NCBI GenBank assembly: GCA_947259235.1
Contig: CAMYLL010000006.1
Location: 1-20,896 of the forward strand
DNA from: an uncultured Pseudodesulfovibrio sp.
GTDB lineage: Bacteria; Desulfobacterota; Desulfovibrionia; Desulfovibrionales; Desulfovibrionaceae
Reading direction: 5' to 3'
Length of the DNA: 20,896 nt
This document shows positions 7,463 to 14,523 of this stretch, in pieces (positions within the stretch are counted from its first letter, which is position 1; each line of letters begins with the position of its first letter). Under the pieces are notes generated by a model, which was given only the letters and a program-made list of their open reading frames with translations, ran no database searches and was not told the origin of the DNA. Both the position numbers and the translations under genes were made by a program.

Positions 7463-8236
7463 ATGTCGCCATTGGCTGGGAAAGAACGGTTGCTCGGGCT
7501 GATCAAGGAGATCGCGGCAGGGAACTATTCCGACGAGATCATGGAGCTGACCGGCCCGGCCTACCCCACGGAGATACAGGAGCTGGCCGAGGCCGTGGGC
7601 ATGATGATGGTCAAGATCGAGGCCAGGGAATACTACCTGGAACAGCTCACCGAGACCATCAAGACCAACTCCCTGAACACGGTCACCGCCGTTGTCAACG
7701 CCCTGGGCGCGCGCGACGCCTATACCGAGGGCCATGGCGAGCGGGTCAGCATCTATGCCGAGCGGCTGGCCCGGCGGCTGGGGCTCGACGAGGCCGAGGT
7801 GGAGCGCATCCGCATCGCGGGCATGCTCCACGACATCGGCAAGATTGGCTTCAGCGATCTGATCTTTTCCAACGAAGACACGCACATGAACGAGGACATG
7901 CTCCTTGAGATCCGCAGCCACCCGCAGTGGGGCTACGATATCCTGAGGAACCTCGAATTCCTCGGCCCGTCCCTGGACTATGTCTATGCCCACCACGAAC
8001 GCCTCGACGGCCTGGGATACCCGCGCGGGCTGGTTGAGCCGGAGATTCCCATGGGGGCGCGGGTGCTGGCGGTGGTGGACTGCTTCGACGCCATGACCAC
8101 CAACCGGCCCTACCAGCAGGGCAAGACCCCCCAGCAGGCCCTGGCCATCCTCGGCTCCCTGGCGGGCAAGTCCCTGGACCCCGATGTGGTGGACGCCTTC
8201 ATGGTGGAGATCGAGGACGGCGGCATGGTCGAGTAG
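7463..8236 (+). CDS. HD-GYP domain protein, probable c-di-GMP phosphodiesterase
   Basis: 257 residues. An N-terminal segment (1-70) resembles a soluble HAMP-like helix plus coiled coil (LIKEIAAGNYSDEI, IQELAEAVGMMMVKIEAREYYLEQL) with no membrane helix and no receiver domain. The HD-GYP domain fills 71-245. Metal and catalytic residues are intact: His91 in EGHGERV, His123-Asp124 in MLHDIGKIG with Lys127, His153, the His177-His178-Glu179 of AHHERLDGLGYP with GYP at 185-187, and Asp207 in VVDCFDAMT. It should hydrolyse cyclic di-GMP in the cytoplasm. AGGAGA at 7451-7456 uses the last base of the preceding stop codon. Confidence 0.93.
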   Translation: MSPLAGKERLLGLIKEIAAGNYSDEIMELTGPAYPTEIQELAEAVGMMMVKIEAREYYLEQLTETIKTNSLNTVTAVVNALGARDAYTEGHGERVSIYAERLARRLGLDEAEVERIRIAGMLHDIGKIGFSDLIFSNEDTHMNEDMLLEIRSHPQWGYDILRNLEFLGPSLDYVYAHHERLDGLGYPRGLVEPEIPMGARVLAVVDCFDAMTTNRPYQQGKTPQQALAILGSLAGKSLDPDVVDAFMVEIEDGGMVE

Positions 8237-8279
8237 CCGGGGCAAGATCGTGCAAGACCGATCCGTGCGCCCGGGGCTA

Positions 8280-8303
8280 TCCTCCCGAAAAAACAAGGGA
8301 GGA
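8280..8303 (+). promoter_or_regulatory. Inverted repeat sequestering the cupin ribosome-binding site
   Basis: TCCTCCC (8280-8286) is the exact complement of GGGAGGA (8297-8303), the Shine-Dalgarno sequence of the cupin gene, with a 10-base A-rich loop. In mRNA this would form a 7-bp hairpin hiding the ribosome-binding site. It could be a translational switch or simply reflect a strong SD opposite a chance complement. Confidence 0.5.
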
Positions 8304-8307
8304 AATC

Positions 8308-8694
8308 ATGAATGATCTTTTTGCAGCCTTTGACGAGGGCCGGGTGGCCCGGGCGGACGCCGATTCCTCGTCGGCCGATGCGCCCTGGAACGCCCATCCC
8401 GCCTTTGCCGGGGTTTGCCTCAAGCATCTGATAACCTCGGCGGACACCGACGGCCGGTTCAGCGCCCATCTGGTGCGCCTCGATCCCGGGGCGGAAATAG
8501 GAGCTCACATCCACGAAACCAACTGGGAACTGCACGAGGTGGCGGGCGGCTCCGGCACATGCCAACTGGACGACCGAACCATCGACTACGCTCCGGGCGT
8601 GGCCGCCGTGCTGCCCCTGGGCGTTCGCCACAGCGTGCGCGCCGGGCGCGACGGCCTGCGCCTGCTGGCCAAGTTCGTTCCGGCCCTGCTCTGA
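8308..8694 (+). CDS. Small single-domain cupin protein
   Basis: 128 residues, one cupin_2 barrel. Motif 1 is GAEIGAHIHETNWELHEVAGG, with His67, His69 and Glu74 as likely metal ligands. Motif 2 is PGVAAVLPLGVRHSV, with His108. No signal peptide or extra domain is present. The substrate is not predictable. It is followed after nine bases by an AraC regulator with its own cupin-like sensor domain, so both may sense or process the same small molecule. The very strong SD GGGAGGA precedes the ATG but is itself within a hairpin. Confidence 0.9.
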   Translation: MNDLFAAFDEGRVARADADSSSADAPWNAHPAFAGVCLKHLITSADTDGRFSAHLVRLDPGAEIGAHIHETNWELHEVAGGSGTCQLDDRTIDYAPGVAAVLPLGVRHSVRAGRDGLRLLAKFVPALL

Positions 8695-8703
8695 GGTCGC
8701 ACC

Positions 8704-9537
8704 GTGTCCGCTCGTTCCCGTCCTTTTTTCACTGCCGTGCCAGGGCTTGAGGGGGTGCATCTCGTGCGCCACGCCGGGCCCACTCCCACCCCGGCCCGGC
8801 ACAGCCACAGCTCGCTGTGCGTGGGCGCGGTCCTTTCCGGCGTTCGGACGCTGGTGGCGGCGGGGCGGGAGACGGCGGTCCGCCCGGGGGAGGTCATGGT
8901 CCTCGCCCCGGGGCTGGCCCACGCCTGTCCCGATGCGGGGGAGTGCGAATACGTGATGCTCTGCATCAGCGCGCAGCGGCTGGACGGGCTGGGCTTCCAC
9001 CGGTCCGGTCTGGCCCGGGTCGCGCCGCGTCAGGACGATGCGGCACTGTTTCAGGCCGTTGTCCGGCTGGCCGATCTCGCCGAAACAGACGGCGCGGGAC
9101 TGGAGCGCGAGGGCGCGCTACTTGCCCTGCTGGAACGGCTGGAGACGGTTGCCGTGGCGGGCGGCAAAGAGGTGGACGACGCCCCGTCCGCCCCGTCCGC
9201 AGGGGAGCGGACCCTTTCCGCGCCTGTCCGCCGGGCGGCTCGCCATCTGGAGGCGCACGTTGCGGACGAGGTGCGTCTGGAGGAGCTGGCCCGGCTGGCG
9301 GGCATGAGTCCGTGTCGGCTGAACCGGCTCTTTGCGCGTGAAGTGGGCCTGCCGCCGCATGAGTATCAGTCCGTGCTGCGCGTTGGGGCGGTGAAGGCGG
9401 CCATTGCCGCGGGCGCGGGGCTGGCCGAGGCCGCCGCCGCTGCCGGGTTTTTTGATCAGAGTCACATGACCCGGTGCTTTGGCCGGGTGGTGGGCATGAC
9501 CCCGGGCGCGTGGGCCAGGGGGGTCGGCAGGCGCTGA
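8704..9537 (+). CDS. AraC-family transcriptional regulator with cupin sensor domain
   Basis: 277 residues. An N-terminal AraC-binding cupin (about 15-100) contains ARHSHSSLCVGAVLSG and VRPGEVMVLAPGLAHACPD. A linker rich in Ala/Pro/Ser (150-172) follows, then two helix-turn-helix motifs in the C-terminal domain: DEVRLEELARLAGMSPCRLNRLF (188-210) and GLAEAAAAAGFFDQSHMTRCF (239-259), ending GMTPGAWAR. The start is GTG at 8704, with GAGGT shortly upstream. It is coupled to the cupin gene. The layout suits regulators of small exporters or catabolic genes, but no transporter is adjacent. Very high GC and Ala content, as in its neighbours. Confidence 0.93.
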   Translation: MSARSRPFFTAVPGLEGVHLVRHAGPTPTPARHSHSSLCVGAVLSGVRTLVAAGRETAVRPGEVMVLAPGLAHACPDAGECEYVMLCISAQRLDGLGFHRSGLARVAPRQDDAALFQAVVRLADLAETDGAGLEREGALLALLERLETVAVAGGKEVDDAPSAPSAGERTLSAPVRRAARHLEAHVADEVRLEELARLAGMSPCRLNRLFAREVGLPPHEYQSVLRVGAVKAAIAAGAGLAEAAAAAGFFDQSHMTRCFGRVVGMTPGAWARGVGRR

Positions 9538-9565
9538 ATGCGGTGGGCGTGTGAAGGGGAGGGGC

Positions 9566-9594
9566 GATCATCCCTCTGCTGATGATCCTTATCA
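9566..9594. promoter_or_regulatory. Overlapping inverted repeats including a Fur-box-like 15-mer
   Basis: GATCATC (9566-9572) and GATGATC (9581-9587) form a perfect inverted repeat with an 8-base loop. TGATGATCCTTATCA (9580-9594) overlaps it and matches the Fur/PerR-like 7-1-7 pattern TGATAATnATTATCA at 12 of 14 defined positions. It lies between araC and the CHASE kinase, about 70 bases before the kinase ATG. It could be an iron-responsive operator or a weak terminator for the cupin-araC unit. Confidence 0.35.
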
Positions 9595-9661
9595 TTTACT
9601 TTTCTTGCAGGTTTGGTATGGAGGAAGAGTCCCGGTATTTTCTTTGAACACTGAAGTCGCC

Positions 9662-11944
9662 ATGCCAAAACGCCTTGCCTATCTGATAGCCCTGTTCGTC
9701 GGTTTGATCCTGTCGGCCGCCGTGGTCGCCGCGCTCTATGCGGACAGGCAGCGCCATACCCAGAAGATCCGGCTTGAAGTCTTCCACGCCCTGTCCCCGG
9801 TGCAGAACGGATTCGTGAGCGCCCTGAACACCCGGCTCCATCTGGCCACCACCCTCAAGACCTTCATAGCCCTCGACCCGGACCTGGATCAGGCCACCTT
9901 TGCCGCCCTGGCCCGGGGGTTGATGGCGGATATGGGCGGCGTCCGTTTTGTGGAGCTGGCCAGGGGCGACAGGGTCTCCCATGTCTATCCCGAGAGCGCG
10001 GAGCCGCTGGTTCTGGGCAGGGATCTCGGCACGGAGTATCCGCTGGAATTCAGGCAGGCGGTGTCCCTGGCCGCCAGGACGGGGCGGTCCCGGATTCTGC
10101 CGCCCATGCCGGTGGCAGAGGGGGGCGAGGCCCTCGTCTCCGTTACCCCGGTGTCCCTGGGGGGAGTGCCCTGGGGAACCATCGTGCTGCTCATCGACGC
10201 CAGGACCCTCTTCCGCGAGGCAGGGCTGCTCGACATTTCATCCCGGCTCGACGTTGCCTTCAGGGCCCAGCCCGACGGCGGGGCGGACAGGATGGTTTAC
10301 GGCAAGGCGTCCGTCTTTGCCGAAAACCCGGTGACCATGAACATTTCCATCCCCCAGGGGGTGTGGCAGGTGGGAGCGATCCCGGCCGGGGGCTGGCCCG
10401 CCTCGCCCAACCGGCCCGCCATCATCATGGGCGGGGCGGGGCTGACCGCGATCCTGACCCTGTCCCTGGTGGCGGTCATCTCGCTGGTTCTGGGCTGGCT
10501 CAGCGAGCGGGAGAAGTATCGCAGCCTGGTCCAGAATGTGCGCAGCATCATCCTGCGCATCGACCTGGACGGGAACATTACCTTCTGCAACGAACACGCC
10601 GAGGCGTTCCATGGCTATGGCCCCGGCGAGCTGATCGGCAAGCCGCTGGTGGGTACGCTGATCCCCGAGCGCGGACCCGAGGGCGAGGTCATGCGTCGCC
10701 AGCTCGGCCGAATTCTGAACAACCCGTCCAAGTATCCGTTCACGGAAACCACCACGGTGCGCCGCAACGGCGAGATGGCCTGGATATCCTGGGCCAACGC
10801 GCCCGTTCCGTCCCGGACAGGGGCCATGGACGAGCTGCTGTGCGTGGGCACGGACATCTCCGACCGCAAGCAGGTGGAGGAGGCCCTGCGCCAGAGCGAG
10901 CGGCAATACTGGCTGCTGGCGGATAACGTCACGGACGTCATATGGGGGACGGACGCCGACCTCCGCGTCACCTTTGTCAGCCGCTCGGACACCGAGCTGC
11001 GCGGCTATGGCCGTCGTGACATCCTGGGCCACCCGGTGAGCGAGTTTTTGACGGGGCCATCCCGCGGCAGGCTGGCCGAGGCCGTGGACACACTCAAGGC
11101 CATGCCCCGTGACAGCTCCAGGCCGCCCTCAACAACCCACGACCTGGAATTCACGCGGGCTGACGGCGGGACGGTCTGGCTCGAAACCCGGCTGGGCCTG
11201 CTGCTCAACGAGGGGGGCGACGTGGTGGGCATCCTCGGCGTCGGCCGCGACATTACCGACCGCAAGCTGGCCGAGGCCCTGCGCGAGGACGTCGAGCGCA
11301 TGGCCCGGCATGACCTGAAGACCCCCCTGGGCGCGGTGGTGGGGTTGCCCGGAGAGATAGTCCGGCTGGGCGGGGTGTCCGAGGCGCAGATCGCCATGCT
11401 CAAGACCGTCGAGGAGGCGGGCGAAACCATGCTCGGGCTGATCAACCGCTCGCTGGACCTCTTCAAGATGGAGCGCGGAACCTATTGCCTGGTGCGAAAG
11501 GCGGTGGACGTGCTCGATGCCCTGGAACGAATCAAGGCCGAGTCGAGGTTCATTCTCCGGGAAAAAGGCGTGAGCGTGGGCATAGAGGTCGTGGGCGGCG
11601 TGCCGGGCGGGGGCCTCGTCATCCAGGCCGAGGAGGACCTTTTCCGCTCGATGCTCTCCAACCTGATGATCAACGCCCTCCAGGCCTCGCCGGAAGGCGG
11701 TTTCGTGAGCGTCACTCTCAGGGCGGACCAGAACCTGTCCATTGCCGTCCGCAACCAGGGCGAGGTTCCCCCGGCCATCCGCGAGACCTTCTTTGAAAAA
11801 TACGTCCGGTCCGAAACCTCTCCGGGGACCGGGCTGGGAACCTACTCGGCCCGGCTCGTGGCCCGCACGCACGGCGGCGATATTGTCCTGGACTCCTCGG
11901 TCCCGGGCGAGACGTGCGTCACCGTCACCCTGCCCCTGCGTTAG
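9662..11944 (+). CDS. CHASE-PAS-PAS membrane histidine kinase
   Basis: 760 residues. A first membrane helix (5-25) and a second (253-280) bracket a periplasmic CHASE-like domain (about 40-240; FVELARGDRVSHVYP, LGRDLGTEYPLEFRQAV). Two PAS domains follow (about 285-405 and 412-535, each ending in a VGxDISDRK/VGRDITDRK PAC motif). A HisKA segment has the H-box ARHDLKTPL with phosphoacceptor His550. The HATPase has N-box SNLMINALQ (Asn671) and GTGLGTYSARLVARTHGG (722-739). There is no receiver, and no response regulator is adjacent, so the partner is unknown. ATG 9662 is preferred because it puts the signal-anchor at the N-terminus; the upstream in-frame extension to 9551 adds no recognised sequence. 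The ribosome-binding site is weak. Confidence 0.92.
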   Translation: MPKRLAYLIALFVGLILSAAVVAALYADRQRHTQKIRLEVFHALSPVQNGFVSALNTRLHLATTLKTFIALDPDLDQATFAALARGLMADMGGVRFVELARGDRVSHVYPESAEPLVLGRDLGTEYPLEFRQAVSLAARTGRSRILPPMPVAEGGEALVSVTPVSLGGVPWGTIVLLIDARTLFREAGLLDISSRLDVAFRAQPDGGADRMVYGKASVFAENPVTMNISIPQGVWQVGAIPAGGWPASPNRPAIIMGGAGLTAILTLSLVAVISLVLGWLSEREKYRSLVQNVRSIILRIDLDGNITFCNEHAEAFHGYGPGELIGKPLVGTLIPERGPEGEVMRRQLGRILNNPSKYPFTETTTVRRNGEMAWISWANAPVPSRTGAMDELLCVGTDISDRKQVEEALRQSERQYWLLADNVTDVIWGTDADLRVTFVSRSDTELRGYGRRDILGHPVSEFLTGPSRGRLAEAVDTLKAMPRDSSRPPSTTHDLEFTRADGGTVWLETRLGLLLNEGGDVVGILGVGRDITDRKLAEALREDVERMARHDLKTPLGAVVGLPGEIVRLGGVSEAQIAMLKTVEEAGETMLGLINRSLDLFKMERGTYCLVRKAVDVLDALERIKAESRFILREKGVSVGIEVVGGVPGGGLVIQAEEDLFRSMLSNLMINALQASPEGGFVSVTLRADQNLSIAVRNQGEVPPAIRETFFEKYVRSETSPGTGLGTYSARLVARTHGGDIVLDSSVPGETCVTVTLPLR

Positions 11945-12035
11945 CCCCTGTCCGGGCTGGCAAGTCGCTGTCCGCTTTACTTTCCCTTGAGCTTCGGAAT
12001 ATGTCTGCCTGTGAACATCATCAAGGGAGAATGTG

Positions 12036-12692
12036 ATGAAGGACAAGACGTACAAGAACAGCCTGGCCAAGTATGTTCATGAATACATGTATTGGAAGAA
12101 ATGCGTCACGGAGCACGGCCCGTTGCGCAACGATCACTACGAAAAGCAGTTCACGACGATGTTCGGCCTGGAGAAGGCGTTTTACACGGGCAAGAAGGTG
12201 CTGGATGTGGGCTGCGGTCCGTGTGGATCGCTTGAATGGGCGGACAACACGCTGCAGCGGGTCGGCGTGGATCCCCTTGCCGAGGCCTACGAATTTTTGC
12301 GCCAGTCGCCCCATGCCATGGAGTATGCGCCCGACTACATCGAGTCCATGAGCTTTGACGACAACACCTTTGACGTGGTGGTGTCATTGAATTCACTGGA
12401 TCATGTTGACGATTTGTCACGGGCCATCGAGGAGATGAAGCGGGTGGTCAGGCCCGGAGGGCATCTCCTGATCGCGGTGGAGGTCTGTCCGTACAGGAAA
12501 CCGTGCGAGCCAAACCCGGTGGGCTGGGGGTTGGCGGAGCATTTCACCGATGGTTTTTCCATCCTGGACGAGGCGCATTTCACCTTTGACAACGGCGTTG
12601 CCCCTTCGATCGAGCGGGGCGAACCCTTTGACCACGCCAACCCGCAAACGGAGTCGGGCGTTTTGCGCCTCATGCTGCGAAAAAACGGCTGA
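12036..12692 (+). CDS. Class I SAM-dependent methyltransferase
   Basis: 218 residues, Methyltransf_11 type. Motif I is KKVLDVGCGPCGSLEW (53-68), the acidic end of strand 2 is VGVDP (Asp79), and the later motifs are FDVVVSLNSLDHVDD and RVVRPGGHLLIAVE. An N-terminal extension (1-50) rich in Tyr and Lys precedes the Rossmann core. The C-terminal part mentions no known substrate domain and lacks the Cys set of arsenite methyltransferase ArsM. Several start codons cluster at 12031-12038; ATG 12036 is best placed relative to AAGGGAGA. It is monocistronic, ending before a palindromic terminator. Confidence 0.9.
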   Translation: MKDKTYKNSLAKYVHEYMYWKKCVTEHGPLRNDHYEKQFTTMFGLEKAFYTGKKVLDVGCGPCGSLEWADNTLQRVGVDPLAEAYEFLRQSPHAMEYAPDYIESMSFDDNTFDVVVSLNSLDHVDDLSRAIEEMKRVVRPGGHLLIAVEVCPYRKPCEPNPVGWGLAEHFTDGFSILDEAHFTFDNGVAPSIERGEPFDHANPQTESGVLRLMLRKNG

Positions 12693-12756
12693 CGGCTTTC
12701 CGGCGATGGTGCTCGCTCGTCGCGCCGGGGCGTGGGCCACGATGTGCATGTGGAAG

Positions 12757-12794
12757 GGCGCGGGGAATCAATGCATTGATTCCCCGCGCCTTTT
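12757..12794. terminator. Bidirectional terminator, perfect 34-bp palindrome
   Basis: 12757-12790 is a perfect palindrome (17-bp arms centred on TGCA), followed on the plus strand by TTTTCTT. It separates the methyltransferase (plus) from the convergent flavoprotein gene (minus) and can serve both; the T-tract favours the plus direction. Confidence 0.88.
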
Positions 12795-12810
12795 CTTCTG
12801 ATCCGATGCC

Positions 12811-13386
12811 TTAGGCGTGGAGCTTCTTCAGCAGCCAGGCCATGTTCTTGCCCAGGTATTCCATGGTTTCCATGGCCTCGGCGTCCTCGCCCACCTGTCC
12901 CTTGTCCAGGCCGCGCCCCACGTTCCAGTAGCGCGAGCCGGGGACGATCATCTGTTCGATGAAGAAAAAGGCGTTGAGGGCGTTGAAGGTGAGCATGTCG
13001 CCGCCGCGTCGGCTGGTGACCACGGCCGCGCCCACCTTGCGGGCGAACATGTCGCCGTTGACCCGGCCCACCATGCCCGCGCGGTCGATGAGCGCCTTCA
13101 TCTCGGCGGTGACGTTGGCAAAATAGGTGGGCGAGCCCAGGATGACGCCGTCGGCCGCGTCCATGGCCTCGATGCAGTCGTTGACGAAGTCCTTTGTGAC
13201 CGCGCATTTGCGGTCCTTGTTCTCGGCGCATTTGTAGCAGGCGATGCAGCCGTGCATGGCCTTTCCGCTCAGCTCGATCAGCTCGGTCTCTATGCCTTCG
13301 GCCTCAAGCTCGTCGAACACGCGGCGGATCATCTGGGTGGTGTTGCCGCCCTTGCGGGCGCTGCCGTTGATGGCGACTACTTTCAT
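12811..13386 (-). CDS. Iron-sulfur flavoprotein / NADPH-dependent FMN reductase family
   Basis: 191 residues with a flavodoxin-like fold. It opens KVVAINGSARKGGNTTQM, the FMN phosphate loop, and includes GVILGSPTYFANVTAEMKALIDR, a flavin-contacting segment. Between them, HGCIACYKCAENKDRKC supplies Cys47, Cys50, Cys53 and Cys61 in the compact C-x2-C-x2-C-x7-C arrangement of archaeal and clostridial iron-sulfur flavoproteins, which bind a [4Fe-4S] cluster next to FMN. Such proteins reduce O2/H2O2 or quinones in strict anaerobes. AGGAGT lies upstream and overlaps the stop of the nitroreductase gene, so the two genes are coupled. Confidence 0.9.
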   Translation of the reverse strand: MKVVAINGSARKGGNTTQMIRRVFDELEAEGIETELIELSGKAMHGCIACYKCAENKDRKCAVTKDFVNDCIEAMDAADGVILGSPTYFANVTAEMKALIDRAGMVGRVNGDMFARKVGAAVVTSRRGGDMLTFNALNAFFFIEQMIVPGSRYWNVGRGLDKGQVGEDAEAMETMEYLGKNMAWLLKKLHA

Positions 13387-13395
13387 GGCGAACTC

Positions 13396-13905
13396 CTAAT
13401 AGGTGTTGTAGTGAATCCGGTCCTCGCGGAACCGGCTTGCTTCCGAGGCGGGCTGGGCGGGCCAGCCCAGGGGGACAAAGCCCATGGGCACGACGTTATC
13501 GGGCAGGTTGAACAGCCTGGAGAACGCCTCGACCCGGTCCTGTATTGGGTGGATGCCGGTCCAGACGCCGCCCAGGCCCAGGCCGTGGATGGCCAGGAGC
13601 ATGTTCTCCATGGCCGCGGCGCAGTCCTGAACCCAGTAGCCGGGATATTTCTCAAGGCTCAGGTCGCCGCACAGCAGGATGGCCGCCGGGGCATGGGCCG
13701 CCATCGTGACGTAGGGGTGCAGCCCGGACGCGGCCGCGAGCTTGTCCCGGTCCGTGACGACCACGAACTGCCAGGGCTGGGCGTTGCCCGCGCTGGGGGC
13801 GAGCATGGCCATCTCGATCACCTCGCGGAGCAGGGCCTCGGGCACGGGTTTGTCCTCGTATTTGCGGATGCTGCGCCGGGTGCGCAGGGCGTGCATCAGT
13901 TCCAT
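13396..13905 (-). CDS. Nitroreductase-family FMN oxidoreductase
   Basis: 169 residues. It shows the FMN-binding RTRRSIRKYEDKPVP (8-22), MLAPSAGNAQPWQFVVV (34-50), and the C-terminal GLGLGGVWTG and GFVPLGWPAQ segments of the small nitroreductase group. It should be a dimeric cytoplasmic flavoenzyme reducing nitro-compounds, quinones or flavins with NAD(P)H; the natural substrate is unknown. ATG 13905 follows AGGAGG. The frame stays open to 14088, but the extra 61 residues cross the divergent promoter region and are not family-like. It is first in a two-gene unit with the iron-sulfur flavoprotein and divergent from an HxlR regulator. Confidence 0.92.
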   Translation of the reverse strand: MELMHALRTRRSIRKYEDKPVPEALLREVIEMAMLAPSAGNAQPWQFVVVTDRDKLAAASGLHPYVTMAAHAPAAILLCGDLSLEKYPGYWVQDCAAAMENMLLAIHGLGLGGVWTGIHPIQDRVEAFSRLFNLPDNVVPMGFVPLGWPAQPASEASRFREDRIHYNTY

Positions 13906-13947
13906 GGGATACGCCTCCTGGGATTGCTTGCCGCGATGGGCAATGTT

Positions 13948-14027
13948 TACTCTCGGTATCTTTTCTGCTACTGGTGACAAAATAGCAAGTACGCACTTTC
14001 GAGTACCATAGTTACCAAAAGTATACC
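13948..14027. promoter_or_regulatory. Divergent promoter region with repeated AGTA(C)/TACT half-sites
   Basis: The gap between nitroreductase and hxlR carries AGTAC at 13988-13992 and 14002-14006, AGTTACC at 14010-14016, AGTATACC at 14020-14027 with a GTATAC palindrome inside, and inverted TACT at 13948 and 13969. HxlR-family regulators bind TACT/AGTA-type inverted repeats. A plausible hxlR promoter is TTCGAG (13998-14003) plus TATACC (14022-14027), 18-base spacing, which the half-sites overlap. Autoregulation and control of the flavoenzymes are inferred. Confidence 0.4.
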
Positions 14028-14039
14028 ATAAGATTTGCA

Positions 14040-14062
14040 GGCCGCCGCGCTGACGGGCGGCC
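14040..14062 (+). other. GC-rich hairpin in the hxlR leader
   Basis: GGCCGCC (14040-14046) pairs with GGCGGCC (14056-14062) around a 9-base loop. It ends three bases before the AGGAGA ribosome-binding site of hxlR. It may set mRNA stability or initiation efficiency; no ligand-binding class is recognised. Confidence 0.35.
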
Positions 14063-14075
14063 GCAGGAGAGAGAC

Positions 14076-14462
14076 ATGAGCGAAGCATGCACCCTCAAGC
14101 AGTGCGGCAGCAAGACATACTACTGCAACGTGGAGCTGACCCTGCAGGTCATCGGCGGCAAGTGGAAGCCGATCATCATCTACAGGCTGGGCAACGACGG
14201 AACCCTGCGCTTCAGCGAGATCAAGCGGGCCATTCCGAACATCACCCAGAAGATGCTGACCCAACAGCTCCGGGAGCTTGAGGCGGACGGGGTTGTCCTG
14301 CGCACGGTGTTTCCCCAGGTTCCGCCACGGGTGGACTACGGCCTGACCGAGCTGGGCGCGAGCGTCATGCCCGTCATCAAGTCCCTGTGCAAGTGGGGCA
14401 AGGACTATGAGGCGTGGACCGGTGCGCGGGAGGCCGAGGCCCAAGTCCGGGAATCGGCCTGA
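14076..14462 (+). CDS. HxlR-family winged-helix regulator
   Basis: 128 residues. The HxlR signature TLQVIGGKWKPIIIYRLGNDGTLRFSEIKR is followed by NITQKMLTQQLRELEADGVVLRTVFPQVPPRVDYGLTELG. Three N-terminal cysteines (Cys5, Cys10, Cys17 in CTLKQCGSKTYYC) recall thiol-sensing members such as YodB and HypR, which respond to quinones, diamide or hypochlorite. AGGAGAGAG precedes the ATG. Its position divergent from a nitroreductase and a flavoprotein fits control of an electrophile- or oxidative-stress response. Which cysteines react cannot be told from sequence. Confidence 0.92.
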   Translation: MSEACTLKQCGSKTYYCNVELTLQVIGGKWKPIIIYRLGNDGTLRFSEIKRAIPNITQKMLTQQLRELEADGVVLRTVFPQVPPRVDYGLTELGASVMPVIKSLCKWGKDYEAWTGAREAEAQVRESA

Positions 14463-14476
14463 GCATTTCTTGGCGA

Positions 14477-14506
14477 TTGATTAAAACGGGAATCATGGGC
14501 TAGGGT
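14477..14506 (+). promoter_or_regulatory. Candidate promoter of the hybrid histidine kinase
   Basis: TTGATT (14477-14482) and TAGGGT (14501-14506) are 18 bases apart. Transcription would begin about a dozen bases before the ATG at 14524, leaving only a GAGGT-containing mini-leader. Confidence 0.42.
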
Positions 14507-14523
14507 CGGCCGTGAGGTAAAAC

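Noticed and set aside
13906..14088. N-terminal extension of the nitroreductase frame
   Set aside because: It would overlap the divergent hxlR start and the shared promoter region; the conserved protein and SD begin at 13905.
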